This document shows positions 10,649-19,976 of a stretch of DNA of 64,000 nt, piece by piece. The notes under the pieces are model-generated. The model had not been told where the DNA came from and searched no databases. It saw nothing but the letters and a program-made list of their open reading frames with translations. Numbering within the stretch: position 1 is the first letter of the stretch; every line of letters starts with the position of its first letter. This DNA is from Halotalea alkalilenta DSM 17697 (GTDB lineage: Bacteria > Pseudomonadota > Gammaproteobacteria > Pseudomonadales > Halomonadaceae): positions 80,954 to 144,953 of the forward strand of contig NZ_JHYY01000024.1 in the NCBI RefSeq assembly GCF_000621205.1, in the 5' to 3' direction. Both the position numbers and the translations under genes were made by a program.

Positions 10649-13513
10649 ATGAGCGATCGACAGCACGACTACAAGCACACCTTGAACCTGCCGAGCACCG
10701 ATTTTCCGATGCGCGGCAACCTGCCGAGTCAGGAGCCCAAGCGACTCGCCCAGTGGACCGACATGGGGCTGTACGCCAAGCTCCGCGAGGTTCGTGCCGG
10801 CCGCGAGCGCTTCGTGCTCCACGATGGTCCTCCCTATGCCAATGGGAGCATCCATATCGGCCACGCGGTGAACAAGATCCTCAAGGACATCATCGTCAAG
10901 TCGAAGAGCATGGCGGGGTTCGATGCACCCTACGTGCCGGGCTGGGACTGCCACGGCCTGCCGATCGAGCACAAGGTCGAGACCACCCACGGCAAGCATC
11001 TTCCCGCTGCGCGCGCGCGCGAGCTTTGTCGCGCCTACGCCGCGGAGCAGATCGAGGGCCAGAAGGCCGACTTCATCAGGCTGGGCGTGCTGGGCGATTG
11101 GGACAACCCCTACCGCACCATGGACTTCGCCAACGAGGCGGGCGAAATCCGGGCGCTGGCGAAGATCGTCGAGCGCGGCTTCGTGTTCAAGGGGCTCAAG
11201 CCGGTCAACTGGTGCTTCGACTGCGCCTCGGCACTGGCCGAGGCCGAGGTCGAGTACCAGGACAAGGAGTCCGATGCGATCGACGTGGCCTTCCCGGTCG
11301 TCGATCCGCTGCGCTTGGCGGCCGCTTTCGGTGTCGACGCACTGGCCAAGCCGGCCGCGGTGGTGATCTGGACCACCACGCCTTGGACCATTCCGGCCAA
11401 CCAGGCGCTCAACGTCCATCCTGACTTCACCTATGCGCTGGTGGACGTCGGCGAGCGCCTGCTGCTGCTGGCCGAGGAGCTGGTCGGAAGCTGCCTCGAG
11501 CGCTACGGTCTCGACGGCGAAATCATCGCCCGAGCGCCAGGCACCGCGCTGGAGCTGATCGAGTTCCACCATCCGCTGGCCGGTATCGATCCAGGATACG
11601 ACCGCACTGCGCCGATCTACCTCGCCGACTACGTCGAACTCGGCGCCGGCTCTGGGGTGGTCCACTCGGCGCCGGCCTATGGCGAGGACGACTTCTACTC
11701 CTGCCGCCGCCATGGGATGAGCTTCGATGAGATCCTGAGCCCGGTGCAGGCCAACGGGGTCTATGCCGAATCCCTGCCGCTGTTCGGCGGCCAGTTCATC
11801 TGGAAGGCCAATCCCCGGGTCATCGCCGCGCTGGACGATGCAGGGCAATTGCTCGCCCATCAACGCATCACTCACAGCTACATGCACTGCTGGCGACACA
11901 AGTCGCCTTTGATCTACCGCGCTACCGCGCAGTGGTTCGTGAGCATGGACAAGCCCTGCGCCGACGGCCGCAGCCTGCGCGAACTGGCGCTCGAGGGCAT
12001 CGATGGCACGCGTTTCTATCCGGCCTGGGGCCAGGCCAGGCTGCACGGCATGATCGAGACCCGGCCCGACTGGTGCATCTCGCGCCAGCGCAACTGGGGC
12101 GTGCCGATTCCGTTCTTCCTCCATCGTGAGAGCGGCGAGCTGCATCCGCGCACCGTCGAGCTGATGGAGGAGGTCGCCCAGCGGGTCGAGCGCGAAGGCA
12201 TCGAGGCCTGGTTCAAGCTCGATCCCGTCGAGCTCCTGGGCGCGCAGGCGTCCGACTACGAGAAGGTGCTCGACACCCTAGACGTCTGGTTCGACTCCGG
12301 CACCACCCACTACCATGTGCTGCGTGGTTCGCACCCGTTGGCCCATGCCGAAGGCCCGGCGGCGGATATCTACCTCGAAGGCTCGGACCAGCACCGCGGC
12401 TGGTTCCACTCTTCGCTGCTCACCGGCTCGGCGATCGACGGCCACCCGCCGTATCGAGCGCTGCTGACCCACGGCTTCACGGTCGATGCCCAAGGACGCA
12501 AGATGTCCAAGTCGGTCGGCAACGTGGTCGCTCCGCAGCAGGTCATGGACAAGCTCGGGGCCGACATCCTGCGGCTGTGGGTCGCTTCGACCGATTACTC
12601 AGGCGAGATGGCGGTCTCCGATGAAATCTTGAAGCGTACCGCCGACGCCTATCGGCGCATTCGCAACACCGCCCGCTTCATGCTCGCCAACCTGACCGGT
12701 TTCGATCCCGCGCGCGATATCGTCGAGCCGGAGCGGATGATCGCACTGGACCGCTGGGCGGTGGATCGCGCCGCCCAGCTCCAGGCGCGGGTGGAGAAGG
12801 CCTATACCGAGTATCGCTTCCTCGACGTCTACCAGCAGTTACTGAGCTTCTGCTCGAGGGACATGGGCAGCTTCTATCTCGATGTGATCAAGGACCGCCA
12901 GTACACCACCCAGGCGGATTCGCTGCCGCGGCGCAGCTGCCAGACCGCGCTCTATCACATCGCCCGGGCGCTCAGTCGCTGGATCGCGCCGATCCTCTCC
13001 TTCACCGCCGAGGAGATCCACGAGAACCTGCCGGGTGAAGGCGCCGAGAGCGTGCTGCTCGAGGAGTACTATCGCGAACTCGTCGAGCTGCCGCAGGACT
13101 TCGCCTATGGCCGCGCCTTCTGGGATCGGGTGATGGAGGTCAAGCACGCGGTCAACAAGTGCCTCGAAGCCGCGCGTGGCGAAGGCCTAGTCAAGGGGTC
13201 ACTGGATACCGAGGTGACGCTTTATGTGGACGAGGCGCTGCACTCGCTGCTCGCTCGCCTGGATCACGAGCTGCGCTTCGTGCTGATCACCTCCGAGGCT
13301 CGGCTGGAGCCGCTCGATCAGGCGGGTGAGGATGCGGCCGAGACCGAGATCGATGGCCTCAGGGTCAAGGTGATCGCAAGCCCGTGGCCTAAGTGCGAGC
13401 GCAGCTGGGAGCGGCGCCCCGACGTAGGCACCCATCCGGAGCACCCGACGCTCTGCGAGCGCAGCATTCTCAACCTGCCGGGCGGTCCGGGCGAGGTACG
13501 GCGCTATGCCTGA
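10649..13513 (+). CDS. ileS: Isoleucyl-tRNA synthetase with altered C-terminal zinc site
   Basis: A 954-residue class Ia synthetase charging tRNA-Ile. The HIGH motif lies at residues 69-72 ([10 protein letters not shown]), the editing domain has [13 protein letters not shown], and the KMSKS loop is [10 protein letters not shown]. It ends with the usual [14 protein letters not shown]. In the canonical bacterial enzyme the C-terminal zinc site is made of two CxxC pairs. Here both pairs read CERS, so residues 919 and 939 are Ser (AGC) in place of the second cysteines, leaving only Cys916 and Cys936. The rest of the enzyme appears intact. It overlaps lspA by eight bases. No second ileS is visible in the window. 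Confidence 0.96.
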   Translation: MSDRQHDYKHTLNLPSTDFPMRGNLPSQEPKRLAQWTDMGLYAKLREVRAGRERFVLHDGPPYANGSIHIGHAVNKILKDIIVKSKSMAGFDAPYVPGWDCHGLPIEHKVETTHGKHLPAARARELCRAYAAEQIEGQKADFIRLGVLGDWDNPYRTMDFANEAGEIRALAKIVERGFVFKGLKPVNWCFDCASALAEAEVEYQDKESDAIDVAFPVVDPLRLAAAFGVDALAKPAAVVIWTTTPWTIPANQALNVHPDFTYALVDVGERLLLLAEELVGSCLERYGLDGEIIARAPGTALELIEFHHPLAGIDPGYDRTAPIYLADYVELGAGSGVVHSAPAYGEDDFYSCRRHGMSFDEILSPVQANGVYAESLPLFGGQFIWKANPRVIAALDDAGQLLAHQRITHSYMHCWRHKSPLIYRATAQWFVSMDKPCADGRSLRELALEGIDGTRFYPAWGQARLHGMIETRPDWCISRQRNWGVPIPFFLHRESGELHPRTVELMEEVAQRVEREGIEAWFKLDPVELLGAQASDYEKVLDTLDVWFDSGTTHYHVLRGSHPLAHAEGPAADIYLEGSDQHRGWFHSSLLTGSAIDGHPPYRALLTHGFTVDAQGRKMSKSVGNVVAPQQVMDKLGADILRLWVASTDYSGEMAVSDEILKRTADAYRRIRNTARFMLANLTGFDPARDIVEPERMIALDRWAVDRAAQLQARVEKAYTEYRFLDVYQQLLSFCSRDMGSFYLDVIKDRQYTTQADSLPRRSCQTALYHIARALSRWIAPILSFTAEEIHENLPGEGAESVLLEEYYRELVELPQDFAYGRAFWDRVMEVKHAVNKCLEAARGEGLVKGSLDTEVTLYVDEALHSLLARLDHELRFVLITSEARLEPLDQAGEDAAETEIDGLRVKVIASPWPKCERSWERRPDVGTHPEHPTLCERSILNLPGGPGEVRRYA

Positions 13514-14036
13514 TCTCGATAAGCATTCCTTAGCGCCGATGCGCGCTCCGCTGCGCTGGCTGTGGCTGGCACTGGCGGTGATCGTGGTCGATCTCGGCAC
13601 CAAGGCACTGGCCTCGAGCCTGCTCGTCTATGCCCAGCCGGTGGTGGTGATCGAGGGATTCTTCGACCTGACGCTTTTACATAACTACGGCGCCGCGTTC
13701 AGCTTTCTCGCCGACCACTCCGGCTGGCAGCGCTGGCTGTTCGCCCTGATCGCGATCGGCGCGGCGGTGGGGCTGAGCATATGGATGTCGCGGCTCAAGC
13801 AGGGCGAAACCCTGGTGGCGGTGGCGCTGGCGTTGATCATCGGCGGTGCGGTCGGCAATCTGTTCGATCGCATGGTGCACGGCTACGTGGTCGACTTTTT
13901 CTCGTTCCACTGGCGCAGGGCCTATTACTACCCGGCATTCAACATCGCCGACAGCGCGATCTGCGTCGGCGCGGTCGGGTTGATCTGGGATGCGCTGCGC
14001 GGTCGTCGCGGCCGGCAAGAGGAGGGGCAGTCATGA
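13506..14036 (+). CDS. lspA: Lipoprotein signal peptidase (SPase II)
   Basis: A 176-residue inner-membrane aspartyl protease that cleaves prolipoprotein signal peptides after lipidation. Four hydrophobic segments are present. The catalytic aspartates fall in [18 protein letters not shown] near residue 120 and [15 protein letters not shown] near residue 145. Other conserved motifs are VVDLGTKAL near residue 22 and NYGAAFSFL near residue 62. The start at 13506 lies inside the end of ileS, and the stop overlaps the fkpB start as ATGA, so translation is probably coupled. BamD, encoded further along, is a likely substrate because it has a lipobox. Confidence 0.96.
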   Translation: MPDLDKHSLAPMRAPLRWLWLALAVIVVDLGTKALASSLLVYAQPVVVIEGFFDLTLLHNYGAAFSFLADHSGWQRWLFALIAIGAAVGLSIWMSRLKQGETLVAVALALIIGGAVGNLFDRMVHGYVVDFFSFHWRRAYYYPAFNIADSAICVGAVGLIWDALRGRRGRQEEGQS

Positions 14037-14497
14037 GTGGAATCGAGCACGATCTTACCCGGATCGGCGAGGGCACCTCGGTGGTGCTCCATTTCACCCT
14101 GATGCTCGAGGATGGCACCGTGGTCGATTCGACCCGCGACGGTCGTCCCGCCGAGTTCGACTTCGGTGACGGCAACCTGCCCCCAGGTTTCGAGCAGCCG
14201 CTCAGGGGGCTGGGTAGCGGCGAGAGTGGTCGTTTCGAGGTCATCCCCGAGCACGCCTTCGGCCAGTACAATCCGCAGAACGTGCAGATGCTCGATCGTA
14301 GCGCCTTCGATGCCTCGATCGAGCTCGAAACGGGCACCGTGGTCTCGTTCTCCGAGCCGGGGGGCGGTGAGCTGCCCGGAGTGATCAAGACGGTCGAAGG
14401 GGATCGGATCGAGGTCGATTTCAATCATCCGCTCGCCGGACGCACCCTGCTGTTCGACGTCGAGGTGCTCGAGGTTCGCCCGCTGACCACCCACTGA
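14033..14497 (+). CDS. fkpB: FKBP-type peptidyl-prolyl isomerase, SlpA/FkpB type
   Basis: A 154-residue FKBP domain protein with an inserted flap, as in SlyD/SlpA. Characteristic stretches are VVLHFTLMLEDGTVVDSTRDG near residues 19-38, FDFGDGNLPPGFEQPLRGLGSGE near residues 45-66 and VIPEHAFGQYNP near residue 73. It is expected to catalyse prolyl isomerisation and act as a chaperone in the cytoplasm. The ATG at 14033 overlaps the lspA stop, so it is the last gene of the ribF-ileS-lspA-fkpB unit. ispH, which often follows fkpB, is not here: pilin genes follow instead. Confidence 0.94.
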   Translation: MSGIEHDLTRIGEGTSVVLHFTLMLEDGTVVDSTRDGRPAEFDFGDGNLPPGFEQPLRGLGSGESGRFEVIPEHAFGQYNPQNVQMLDRSAFDASIELETGTVVSFSEPGGGELPGVIKTVEGDRIEVDFNHPLAGRTLLFDVEVLEVRPLTTH

Positions 14498-14525
14498 GCA
14501 TCTTCCCGCCGAAGCCTTCGATTCT

Positions 14526-14556
14526 AGCTGCGCCCCTCGGCGCAGCTTTTCGTTTG
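14526..14556 (+). terminator. Intrinsic terminator after fkpB
   Basis: A nine-base stem AGCTGCGCC / GGCGCAGCT with a CCTC loop and a following TTTCGTTT tract. Confidence 0.88.
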
Positions 14557-14635
14557 ATTCCTTACGACTCAAACCGTTGCCTGCCTGGCCGATGGCTATC
14601 TCGAGTGGCGCTGCCGCGCCGCCAGGGAGCCTTGC

Positions 14636-15019
14636 ATGCGCGATTTCTTGATATCCGATGCTGCCGGTCGCCAGCGCGGTGCCTCGCTGATCGAGGCGCT
14701 CGCGGCGGTGGCGATCGCCGCTGTCGGCGTCACAGCGCTGGTAGCCGCGCTAGAGGCGGCGCTCGGACGTGGGCAGCTGCTGCGCGAGCGCAGCCTGGGC
14801 ACCTCGGCGATCGGGATGCTGCTCGAGGCCCAGCGTGGAGTACCCGCATCATCGGTCACCCCTGCGCCATTGGGCGGCGGGGTGACGCTCTGTCGGCGTG
14901 CCGATGACGGCGTGATGCTCGTCTGGCTGGTGTGGCCGAGAAGGCCCGGCTTGGCACCGCCGGCCTGCAGCGAGGGAGAGCCAGCCGGGGCGATCGGGCT
15001 TTCGGGGGCCGCGCCTTGA
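14636..15019 (+). CDS. pilV: Minor type IV pilin, PilV-like
   Basis: A 127-residue prepilin-like protein. The leader ends RQRG, followed by ASLIEALAAVAIAAVGVTALVAAL: cleavage after Gly15 would leave Ala at +1 and the conserved Glu at +5, then the hydrophobic stalk helix. Minor pilins of this kind prime pilus assembly in the inner membrane. The protein is shorter than typical PilV, with little globular domain beyond a single cysteine pair. It overlaps pilW, and a terminator separates it from fkpB. Assignment as PilV rests on gene order and the N-terminus. Confidence 0.75.
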   Translation: MRDFLISDAAGRQRGASLIEALAAVAIAAVGVTALVAALEAALGRGQLLRERSLGTSAIGMLLEAQRGVPASSVTPAPLGGGVTLCRRADDGVMLVWLVWPRRPGLAPPACSEGEPAGAIGLSGAAP

Positions 15020-15810
15020 GCGATCAACACGGCTTCTCCCTGGTCGAGACCCTTGCGGCGCTCGCGATCGGTGCGCTGCTGGTGGCCACGCTGCTCGAGG
15101 CACACGCCGTGATGCAGCAGCGAGTCCGTTACGAAGCGGCACGCTGGCAGGCCTTCGAGCGGGTCAGAGTCGCTGCCCTGCTGCTCGAGGACGAACTGCG
15201 CCTGGCCGGTTTCTGGGGTGGGATACCCGCTGACCGAAGCACTGCCATGCCGGCGGCAGTGACGGGAGGCGGCGGCCGGGTGGTCTGCCGGGGCTCACCC
15301 TGTGCGATGCCGGGAGAAGACCGGTTGGCGCCGGCGGGCGGTAGGGAAAGCGCGCTGATCGTGCGCTTCGCGCGCGCCGGCGGTGATCCGATGGCCGCGG
15401 GACTGCCGCTACTTTTCGCCGAGGCCCAGGGCGCGCAGTGGCATCACTACGCCGCTGGTTACTACCTCGATGGCGATGGGCCCGGGCTCTATCTGCGCAT
15501 TGCCGGGCGAACCCTGGCGCAGGAGATGGTTCGTGGGATCACAGGACTTCACTGTGAGTATGGGATGGCAGACGACGCGAACGGCCAGTCCTTCGCTTTC
15601 GTCGCCGCCGAGCGGGTGAATGACTGGCGAAGGGCGGTGGCGGTGCGCTGTACGCTGCGGGCGGTGAGTGATCCGCTGGGCTTCGCCGGTGGCGGCATCG
15701 ATCAGGTCGAAGCCGAGCGCAGCCTGCTGGTGGTGCTGCGCAACCCGTTGGATCAGCATCTCGCGGCGAGCAGGCTCGAGGCGCTCTCGATCTTCGAGGA
15801 GCGCGAGTGA
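15016..15810 (+). CDS. pilW: Minor type IV pilin, PilW-like (TTG start)
   Basis: A 264-residue prepilin. The likely start is TTG at 15016, overlapping the pilV stop as TTGA; it gives a short leader SDQHG before FSLVETLAALAIGALLVATLLE, with Phe at +1 and Glu at +5, the classic prepilin peptidase site. An in-frame ATG at 14932 would place an implausible hydrophilic tail inside pilV. PilW features are QQRVRYEAARWQAFERVRVAALLLEDELRLAGFWG after the helix and cysteines for disulfides. With PilV and PilX it would form part of the initiation complex of a type IV pilus; no pilus motor genes are in the window. Confidence 0.8.
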   Translation: MSDQHGFSLVETLAALAIGALLVATLLEAHAVMQQRVRYEAARWQAFERVRVAALLLEDELRLAGFWGGIPADRSTAMPAAVTGGGGRVVCRGSPCAMPGEDRLAPAGGRESALIVRFARAGGDPMAAGLPLLFAEAQGAQWHHYAAGYYLDGDGPGLYLRIAGRTLAQEMVRGITGLHCEYGMADDANGQSFAFVAAERVNDWRRAVAVRCTLRAVSDPLGFAGGGIDQVEAERSLLVVLRNPLDQHLAASRLEALSIFEERE

Positions 15811-16253
15811 GCGTCGCGTCGCGCCAGTCGGGCATCGTGCTGCCCATGGTGCTGGTATTGCTGATGACCTTGTCGCCGCTGCTCGATGCCTTGATCCAAC
15901 GCCTGGAGCGGGAGCCGCCCGCGCTGTGGGCAGAGCAGCTTCGCCTCGAACGACTGGCCCTGCTCGAGCGCGAGATGGATGCCGCCTGGCGGCGGCTGGG
16001 AGAAAGCGATGCGGGCTACGGACGTTGGCAGCGGCTCGATGAGGGCGGGCAGACGGTGATCGCAGTGGTACCGCTCGGGCCCGAGCGGCGCTGCGAAGGA
16101 CTCGAGCGCCCGCGCTGCAGAGAGATCGAGATTTCCATCGAGTATCGGGACGAGGGCGGTCTCTTCTCCAGGCTGGTACGCGGTGGCGTGGTGGTCGAGT
16201 CGCCCGATAGCGGACGCTTGCTGCTGCCGGGCTACTGGGCGCTGCAGCGCTGA
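15807..16253 (+). CDS. pilX: PilX-like pilus assembly protein (GTG start)
   Basis: A 148-residue protein starting at GTG 15807, overlapping the pilW stop as GTGA. The N-terminus RQSGIVLPMVLVLLMTLSPL resembles the PilX N-terminal domain, where a short basic leader precedes a single membrane helix; unlike PilV and PilW it has no Glu at +5, which is usual for PilX. The remainder is a small charged domain with cysteines. Its position directly after pilW supports the assignment. pilY1 and pilE, which normally follow, are absent; instead a fimT-like gene converges from the other strand and overlaps by 22 bases. Confidence 0.68.
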   Translation: MSVASRQSGIVLPMVLVLLMTLSPLLDALIQRLEREPPALWAEQLRLERLALLEREMDAAWRRLGESDAGYGRWQRLDEGGQTVIAVVPLGPERRCEGLERPRCREIEISIEYRDEGGLFSRLVRGGVVVESPDSGRLLLPGYWALQR

Positions 16254-16720
16254 TCGCGCTCGACCCAGTCCATGCGCGGTCTGCCTACGCGGTTGAGTAC
16301 CAGCTGCCAGCCTTGGCGCAGTGGCGTGCAGAGTGTGAAGGTGGCATTGAGCACGCTCGCGGCCGGGTGTGCGCTGAAATCGAGCGCGGTCGCCGGACCA
16401 TGGAGGGTAATGCGCGCTCGGGGGGTGAAGGCGCTGATCATTTGCCCCGAAACCGGGTCAAGCAGCAGTGCGCCTCGCTCCCAGCGCTCTGCGCAGCGCT
16501 CGGCATCGGCGCTGGCGCAGAGCCGAAGCCTGCGTCCCTCGAGCAGGCTTTGCAGCCGGGCGCGCTCGATCAGGCCCGCCAGTGCCTGACGGTCGGCCTC
16601 GGCATGCCGGGCATCGAGCCAGCGACGGGCGCCATCGACGGCGTACAGCGCGGTCGCCGAGGCAAGGGTCAGGGCCAGCAGCAGCGATGGCAGGCTCGCG
16701 CCCGCGTCAGGAGTCGGCAT
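16232..16720 (-). CDS. FimT/GspH-like pseudopilin with degenerate prepilin site
   Basis: A 162-residue protein if started at the ATG at 16720; in-frame ATGs further upstream give an unrelated extension. The hydrophobic N-terminal helix ASLPSLLLALTLASATALYAVDGAR is followed by ALAGLIERARLQSLLEGRRLRLCASADAERC, which resembles the FimT/GspH pattern of a helix leading into a small beta domain with cysteines. A canonical prepilin would read G then FTLIE; here it is G then ASLPS, so the Glu at +5 is missing. It may be a diverged minor pilin or a helper protein. It overlaps the pilX end tail-to-tail and follows a small zinc-ribbon-like gene on the same strand. Confidence 0.6.
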   Translation of the reverse strand: MPTPDAGASLPSLLLALTLASATALYAVDGARRWLDARHAEADRQALAGLIERARLQSLLEGRRLRLCASADAERCAERWERGALLLDPVSGQMISAFTPRARITLHGPATALDFSAHPAASVLNATFTLCTPLRQGWQLVLNRVGRPRMDWVERDQRCSAQ

Positions 16721-16787
16721 GATGGGTTCGCGATAGCGGTCGGATATCGTCTCCATCGGCACCGACGAGGCAGGATTGAACGCGACC

Positions 16788-17030
16788 TCAGTGCCTGCGC
16801 GGTGGCTTTGGCCCGAGTCGCGCATGCTCGGAGTTGCAGTAGTAGTGATGCGAAGCATCCGCTGCCCGTACCGCCTCGCTGGCAGGCAGGTGCAGGCCGC
16901 AGTGGGAGCAGCGAATCGAGGCAATGCTGCGCGGCGCCCTGGTCTCGGCGCGTGACTGGAGTCGGCGATAGTGACGGTAGCACCGGTAGAGCAGGTAGAT
17001 CAGTGCGGCCAGGATCAGCAGGCGCAGCAT
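16788..17030 (-). CDS. PP0621 family small membrane protein
   Basis: An 80-residue protein starting at 17030 after AAGGAG. One N-terminal membrane helix (MLRLLILAALIYLLYRCYRH) is followed by a basic linker and a small metal-binding-like module with RCSHCGLHLPASEAV and, 20 residues on, HHYYCNSEH. This pattern of one CxxC plus a later Cys and His is typical of the uncharacterised PP0621 family found in pseudomonads and relatives. Function is unknown. It lies head-to-head with nadE and directly upstream of the fimT-like gene, so the two minus-strand genes may be co-transcribed. Confidence 0.75.
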   Translation of the reverse strand: MLRLLILAALIYLLYRCYRHYRRLQSRAETRAPRSIASIRCSHCGLHLPASEAVRAADASHHYYCNSEHARLGPKPPRRH

Positions 17031-17063
17031 CGGGCGGCACTCCTTGAAAGTGATACGGCGGTT

Positions 17064-17091
17064 TTGACAGCGTCGTGGCAAAGATCACAAT
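17064..17091 (+). promoter_or_regulatory. Candidate promoter of nadE
   Basis: A consensus TTGACA is followed after 16 bases by CACAAT (four of six -10 positions). The leader to nadE would be about 140 bases. Confidence 0.45.
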
Positions 17092-17234
17092 AAGAGCAAA
17101 GTAGCGCCGCGATGCGCGGTTACTATACCAACACAAGGTCGTTGACGGGATGTCGTCGGCAACGTCGTTGACAAACCGCGTCAGGGAATCTCGACGCGAT
17201 GAAAGCGCTCCCGGCGAGCGGCACGAGGACTAAA

Positions 17235-18887
17235 ATGCGGCAACTGATCACAGTGATGGCCCAGTGCGACCCGCTGGTCGGCGACATCGAAGGCAACGCC
17301 GTGCGGGCGGTGGAGGCGGTGCGAGAGGCGAGCATCGAGCATCATGCCGACGTCGTGGTGTTCCCCGAGCTGTTCCTGGTCGGCTACTCGCCGGAGGACC
17401 TGCTGCTGCGCGAGGCGCTCGAAGCCCGCGTGAGCAAGGCCCGCGCGCTGATGGCAAGCCGCATGGTGCCGGGGGTGCTGGTGGTGATCGGCTATCCAGG
17501 CCTGCGTGGGAGCCGGCTTTACAATCTCGCCGGAGCGCTGCGCGACGGCGAGTGGATCGCCGAGTACGCCAAGCAGGCGCTGCCCAACTATGGCGTGTTC
17601 GACGAACGGCGCTACTTTGCGACGGGCGATGCGCTTTGTGTGGTCGAGCACCAGGGCGTTCGCCTCGGGCTTTCGATCTGCGAGGACCTGTGGCTCGCCG
17701 AGCCGGCCGCCGGCTATGCCGGCCGAGTCGACCTGCTGCTCTCGCTCAATTGCTCCCCCTGGCATCTCGGCAAGCTCGACGAGCGTATCGAGGTGATCAG
17801 CGAGCGTGCACGCGCGATCTCGACCCCGATCGCCTATGTCCATCAGGTGGGCGGACAGGACGATCTGGTCTTCGACGGCGCCTCGTTCGCCTTGGATCGC
17901 GATGGCAGGCTTCAGGTCCAGGCGCCGGCATGGGAAGAGGGGCTGATGCCGCTGCGGCTGGTCGATGAGGGGAGCGGCTGGCAGCTGGCGCCCGGTGAGC
18001 GAGCGCGGATCGCACAGGACGAAGAGTCCCTCTACTGCGCATTGGTGGTGGGCCTGCGTGAATACGTGCGCAAGAGCGGTTTCGCCGGTGTGGTGCTGGG
18101 GCTCTCCGGTGGCATCGACTCGGCGCTGTCGCTCGCGGTCGCGGTGGATGCGCTCGGCGCTGAGCGGGTCAGGGCGGTGATGATGCCGTATCGCTATACC
18201 GCCGATATGTCGCGCGACGATGCGGCGACGCAGGCGCGTGGCCTCGGTGTCGCCTTCGAGGAGCTGCCGATCGGTGCAGCGGTGGAGGCACTCGATGCGA
18301 TCCTCGGCGAGAGCTTCGCCCCGCTCGGGCCGCCTTCGGCCCAGGACGTCACCGAGCAGAATCTCCAGGCTCGGGTGCGCGGTACCCTTTTGATGGCTCT
18401 GGCCAACCGTCGTGGGCTGATGGTGCTGACCACTGGCAACAAGAGCGAGATGGCGGTTGGCTACGCCACGCTGTACGGCGACATGGTCGGTGGCTACAGC
18501 GTGCTCAAGGATCTCTACAAGACCCAGGTCTATCGCCTCGCGCGCTGGCGTAACGCCCAGGACGAGAACGGTGCGCCAGTGATCCAGCCGAGGGTGATCG
18601 AGCGCGCGCCCTCGGCGGAACTCGCCGAAGGGCAGCTGGACAGTGATTCGTTGCCGGACTATCCGACGCTGGATGCGATCCTCGTGCGCTACATCGAGCA
18701 GGACCAGAGCCTGGAGGCGATCGTCGCCGAAGGGTTCGAACGCGAGGCGGTCGAGCGAGTGGTGGCGCTGGTCGATCGCAATGAATTCAAGCGCCGTCAA
18801 TCCGCGCCGGGGGTGCGAGTCTCCAAGCGCGCCTTCGGGCGTGAGCGGCGCTACCCGATCGTCAACGGTTGGAAGCCGGGGGATTGA
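17235..18887 (+). CDS. nadE: Glutamine-dependent NAD+ synthetase
   Basis: A 550-residue two-domain enzyme making NAD+ from deamido-NAD+ with glutamine nitrogen. The N-terminal nitrilase-like glutaminase has its catalytic triad in VVFPELFLVGYSPEDL (Glu), EYAKQALPNYGVFDE (Lys) and LGLSICEDLW (Cys). The C-terminal synthetase has the pyrophosphatase loop GLSGGIDSAL near residue 290, then TTGNKSEMAVGYATLYGDMVGGYSVLKD. The ATG at 17235 is preferred because GAGGA lies five bases upstream; an upstream in-frame ATG at 17199 lacks a ribosome site. It is convergent with bamD. Confidence 0.96.
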   Translation: MRQLITVMAQCDPLVGDIEGNAVRAVEAVREASIEHHADVVVFPELFLVGYSPEDLLLREALEARVSKARALMASRMVPGVLVVIGYPGLRGSRLYNLAGALRDGEWIAEYAKQALPNYGVFDERRYFATGDALCVVEHQGVRLGLSICEDLWLAEPAAGYAGRVDLLLSLNCSPWHLGKLDERIEVISERARAISTPIAYVHQVGGQDDLVFDGASFALDRDGRLQVQAPAWEEGLMPLRLVDEGSGWQLAPGERARIAQDEESLYCALVVGLREYVRKSGFAGVVLGLSGGIDSALSLAVAVDALGAERVRAVMMPYRYTADMSRDDAATQARGLGVAFEELPIGAAVEALDAILGESFAPLGPPSAQDVTEQNLQARVRGTLLMALANRRGLMVLTTGNKSEMAVGYATLYGDMVGGYSVLKDLYKTQVYRLARWRNAQDENGAPVIQPRVIERAPSAELAEGQLDSDSLPDYPTLDAILVRYIEQDQSLEAIVAEGFEREAVERVVALVDRNEFKRRQSAPGVRVSKRAFGRERRYPIVNGWKPGD

Positions 18888-18898
18888 GCCTGCGACTT

Positions 18899-18927
18899 CG
18901 TCCCGGCGGCCGTCGGACGCCGGGACG
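18899..18927. terminator. Hairpin between convergent nadE and bamD
   Basis: A perfect ten-base stem CGTCCCGGCG / CGCCGGGACG with a nine-base loop sits between the two stops. No T run follows, so termination is inferred from position and stem strength. Confidence 0.5.
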
Positions 18928-18944
18928 AGGTGGTCTGCAAGTGC

Positions 18945-19748
18945 TCAGCCTTCGAGCGAAAGGCTGCCGCCCACGTAGCGCGGCTGGAAGGTCTGGCCAT
19001 TGAGGCGTGAGTAGTCCGGCGCATTGTGGATCAGGATCGCGAGGGTCTCACGCGCGCGATCGATCATGCCCAGCCCCATGTAGCCCTCGATCATCGCGGC
19101 GAGGGCGTCGTCGCTGCCCTGCGCCTGCGGGTAGTGCTCGATCACCCAGCGCCCACGCTCGACCGCTGCCACGTAGGCCTGCTTGCGCAGGTAGAAGTCA
19201 GCGACCTGCAGCTCGCTGCGCGCGAGCACGTTGCGCAGATAGATGATCCGCTGGCGCGCATCGGCGGCGTAGGGGCTATCGGGGAAGCGGCGCACCACCT
19301 CGCCAAGGTCAGCGTAGGCGTCGCGGGTGGAGCCTAGGTCGCGCTTGGAGATGTCGATCAGGTCGAGGCCCTCGAGGCTGAACCGTCCCGCCTGCCAGGC
19401 GGCCAGTCCGCGCATGTAGTAAGCGTAATCGACCTGGGGGTGGTCCGGGTGCAGGCGGATGAACCGGGTCGAGGCGGCGCGCGCCGATTCCCAGTTGCTG
19501 ATCTGGTAGTAGCCGTAGATCAGCTCGAGCTGCGCCTGCTGGGCGTAGTCGCCGAACGGGTAGCGGCTGTCGAGGGTTTCGAGCTGGGTCACCGCGGCGG
19601 AGTAGCGGCCATTGTCCAGGGACTGCTGCGCCTGCTGGTAGAGCTGCTGCTCTGGCACGTCGGGGATCGAATCCTGGGTGTCGCTGCTGGCGCAACCGAC
19701 CAGCATGGCGGCGGCCAGCGCGAGAGCACTCAGTTGAAAGGCGCGCAT
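18945..19748 (-). CDS. bamD: Outer membrane assembly lipoprotein BamD
   Basis: A 267-residue lipoprotein of the BAM complex, which inserts beta-barrel proteins into the outer membrane. The signal peptide ends with lipobox LVGC, so Cys near residue 17 would be lipidated. TPR-like repeats follow, for example LYQQAQQSLDNGRYSAAVTQLE, LELIYGYYQISNWESARA and DYAYYMRGLAAW, then GSTRDAYADLGEVVRRFPDSPYA. Two ATGs are adjacent; the second (19748) has AGGA at better spacing. It is divergent from rluD, an arrangement common in gammaproteobacteria. LspA, encoded in this window, would process it. Confidence 0.95.
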   Translation of the reverse strand: MRAFQLSALALAAAMLVGCASSDTQDSIPDVPEQQLYQQAQQSLDNGRYSAAVTQLETLDSRYPFGDYAQQAQLELIYGYYQISNWESARAASTRFIRLHPDHPQVDYAYYMRGLAAWQAGRFSLEGLDLIDISKRDLGSTRDAYADLGEVVRRFPDSPYAADARQRIIYLRNVLARSELQVADFYLRKQAYVAAVERGRWVIEHYPQAQGSDDALAAMIEGYMGLGMIDRARETLAILIHNAPDYSRLNGQTFQPRYVGGSLSLEG

Positions 19749-19976
19749 CATCTTCCTCGTGTCGGGCAAACCGCGGCGCACATGATAGAATTCGCCGCCG
19801 CTGTACATCATCGGGATTGCCGCGCGAGCGGGAAAACCGGCCTCTGCCGGCTTCTCCTGCGCGGAAAGCCGCCCCACTATAAAACACCGTGCGACGTTAG
19901 AACACCGTCCCGCTTCGACGCGGATGCCGGTGATACGCCCAGCCGCCGTTTGTCGAGCCAGGAGTTGCCCCAGCCC

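Noticed and set aside
17181..18800. A 539-codon minus-strand frame opposite nadE
   Set aside because: Antisense to a certain gene; amino acid composition is that of a shadow frame.
19834..19855. Hairpin AAACCGGC / GCCGGCTT in the bamD-rluD gap considered as a terminator
   Set aside because: It lies between divergent genes, where a terminator has no role, and has a mismatch and no T run.
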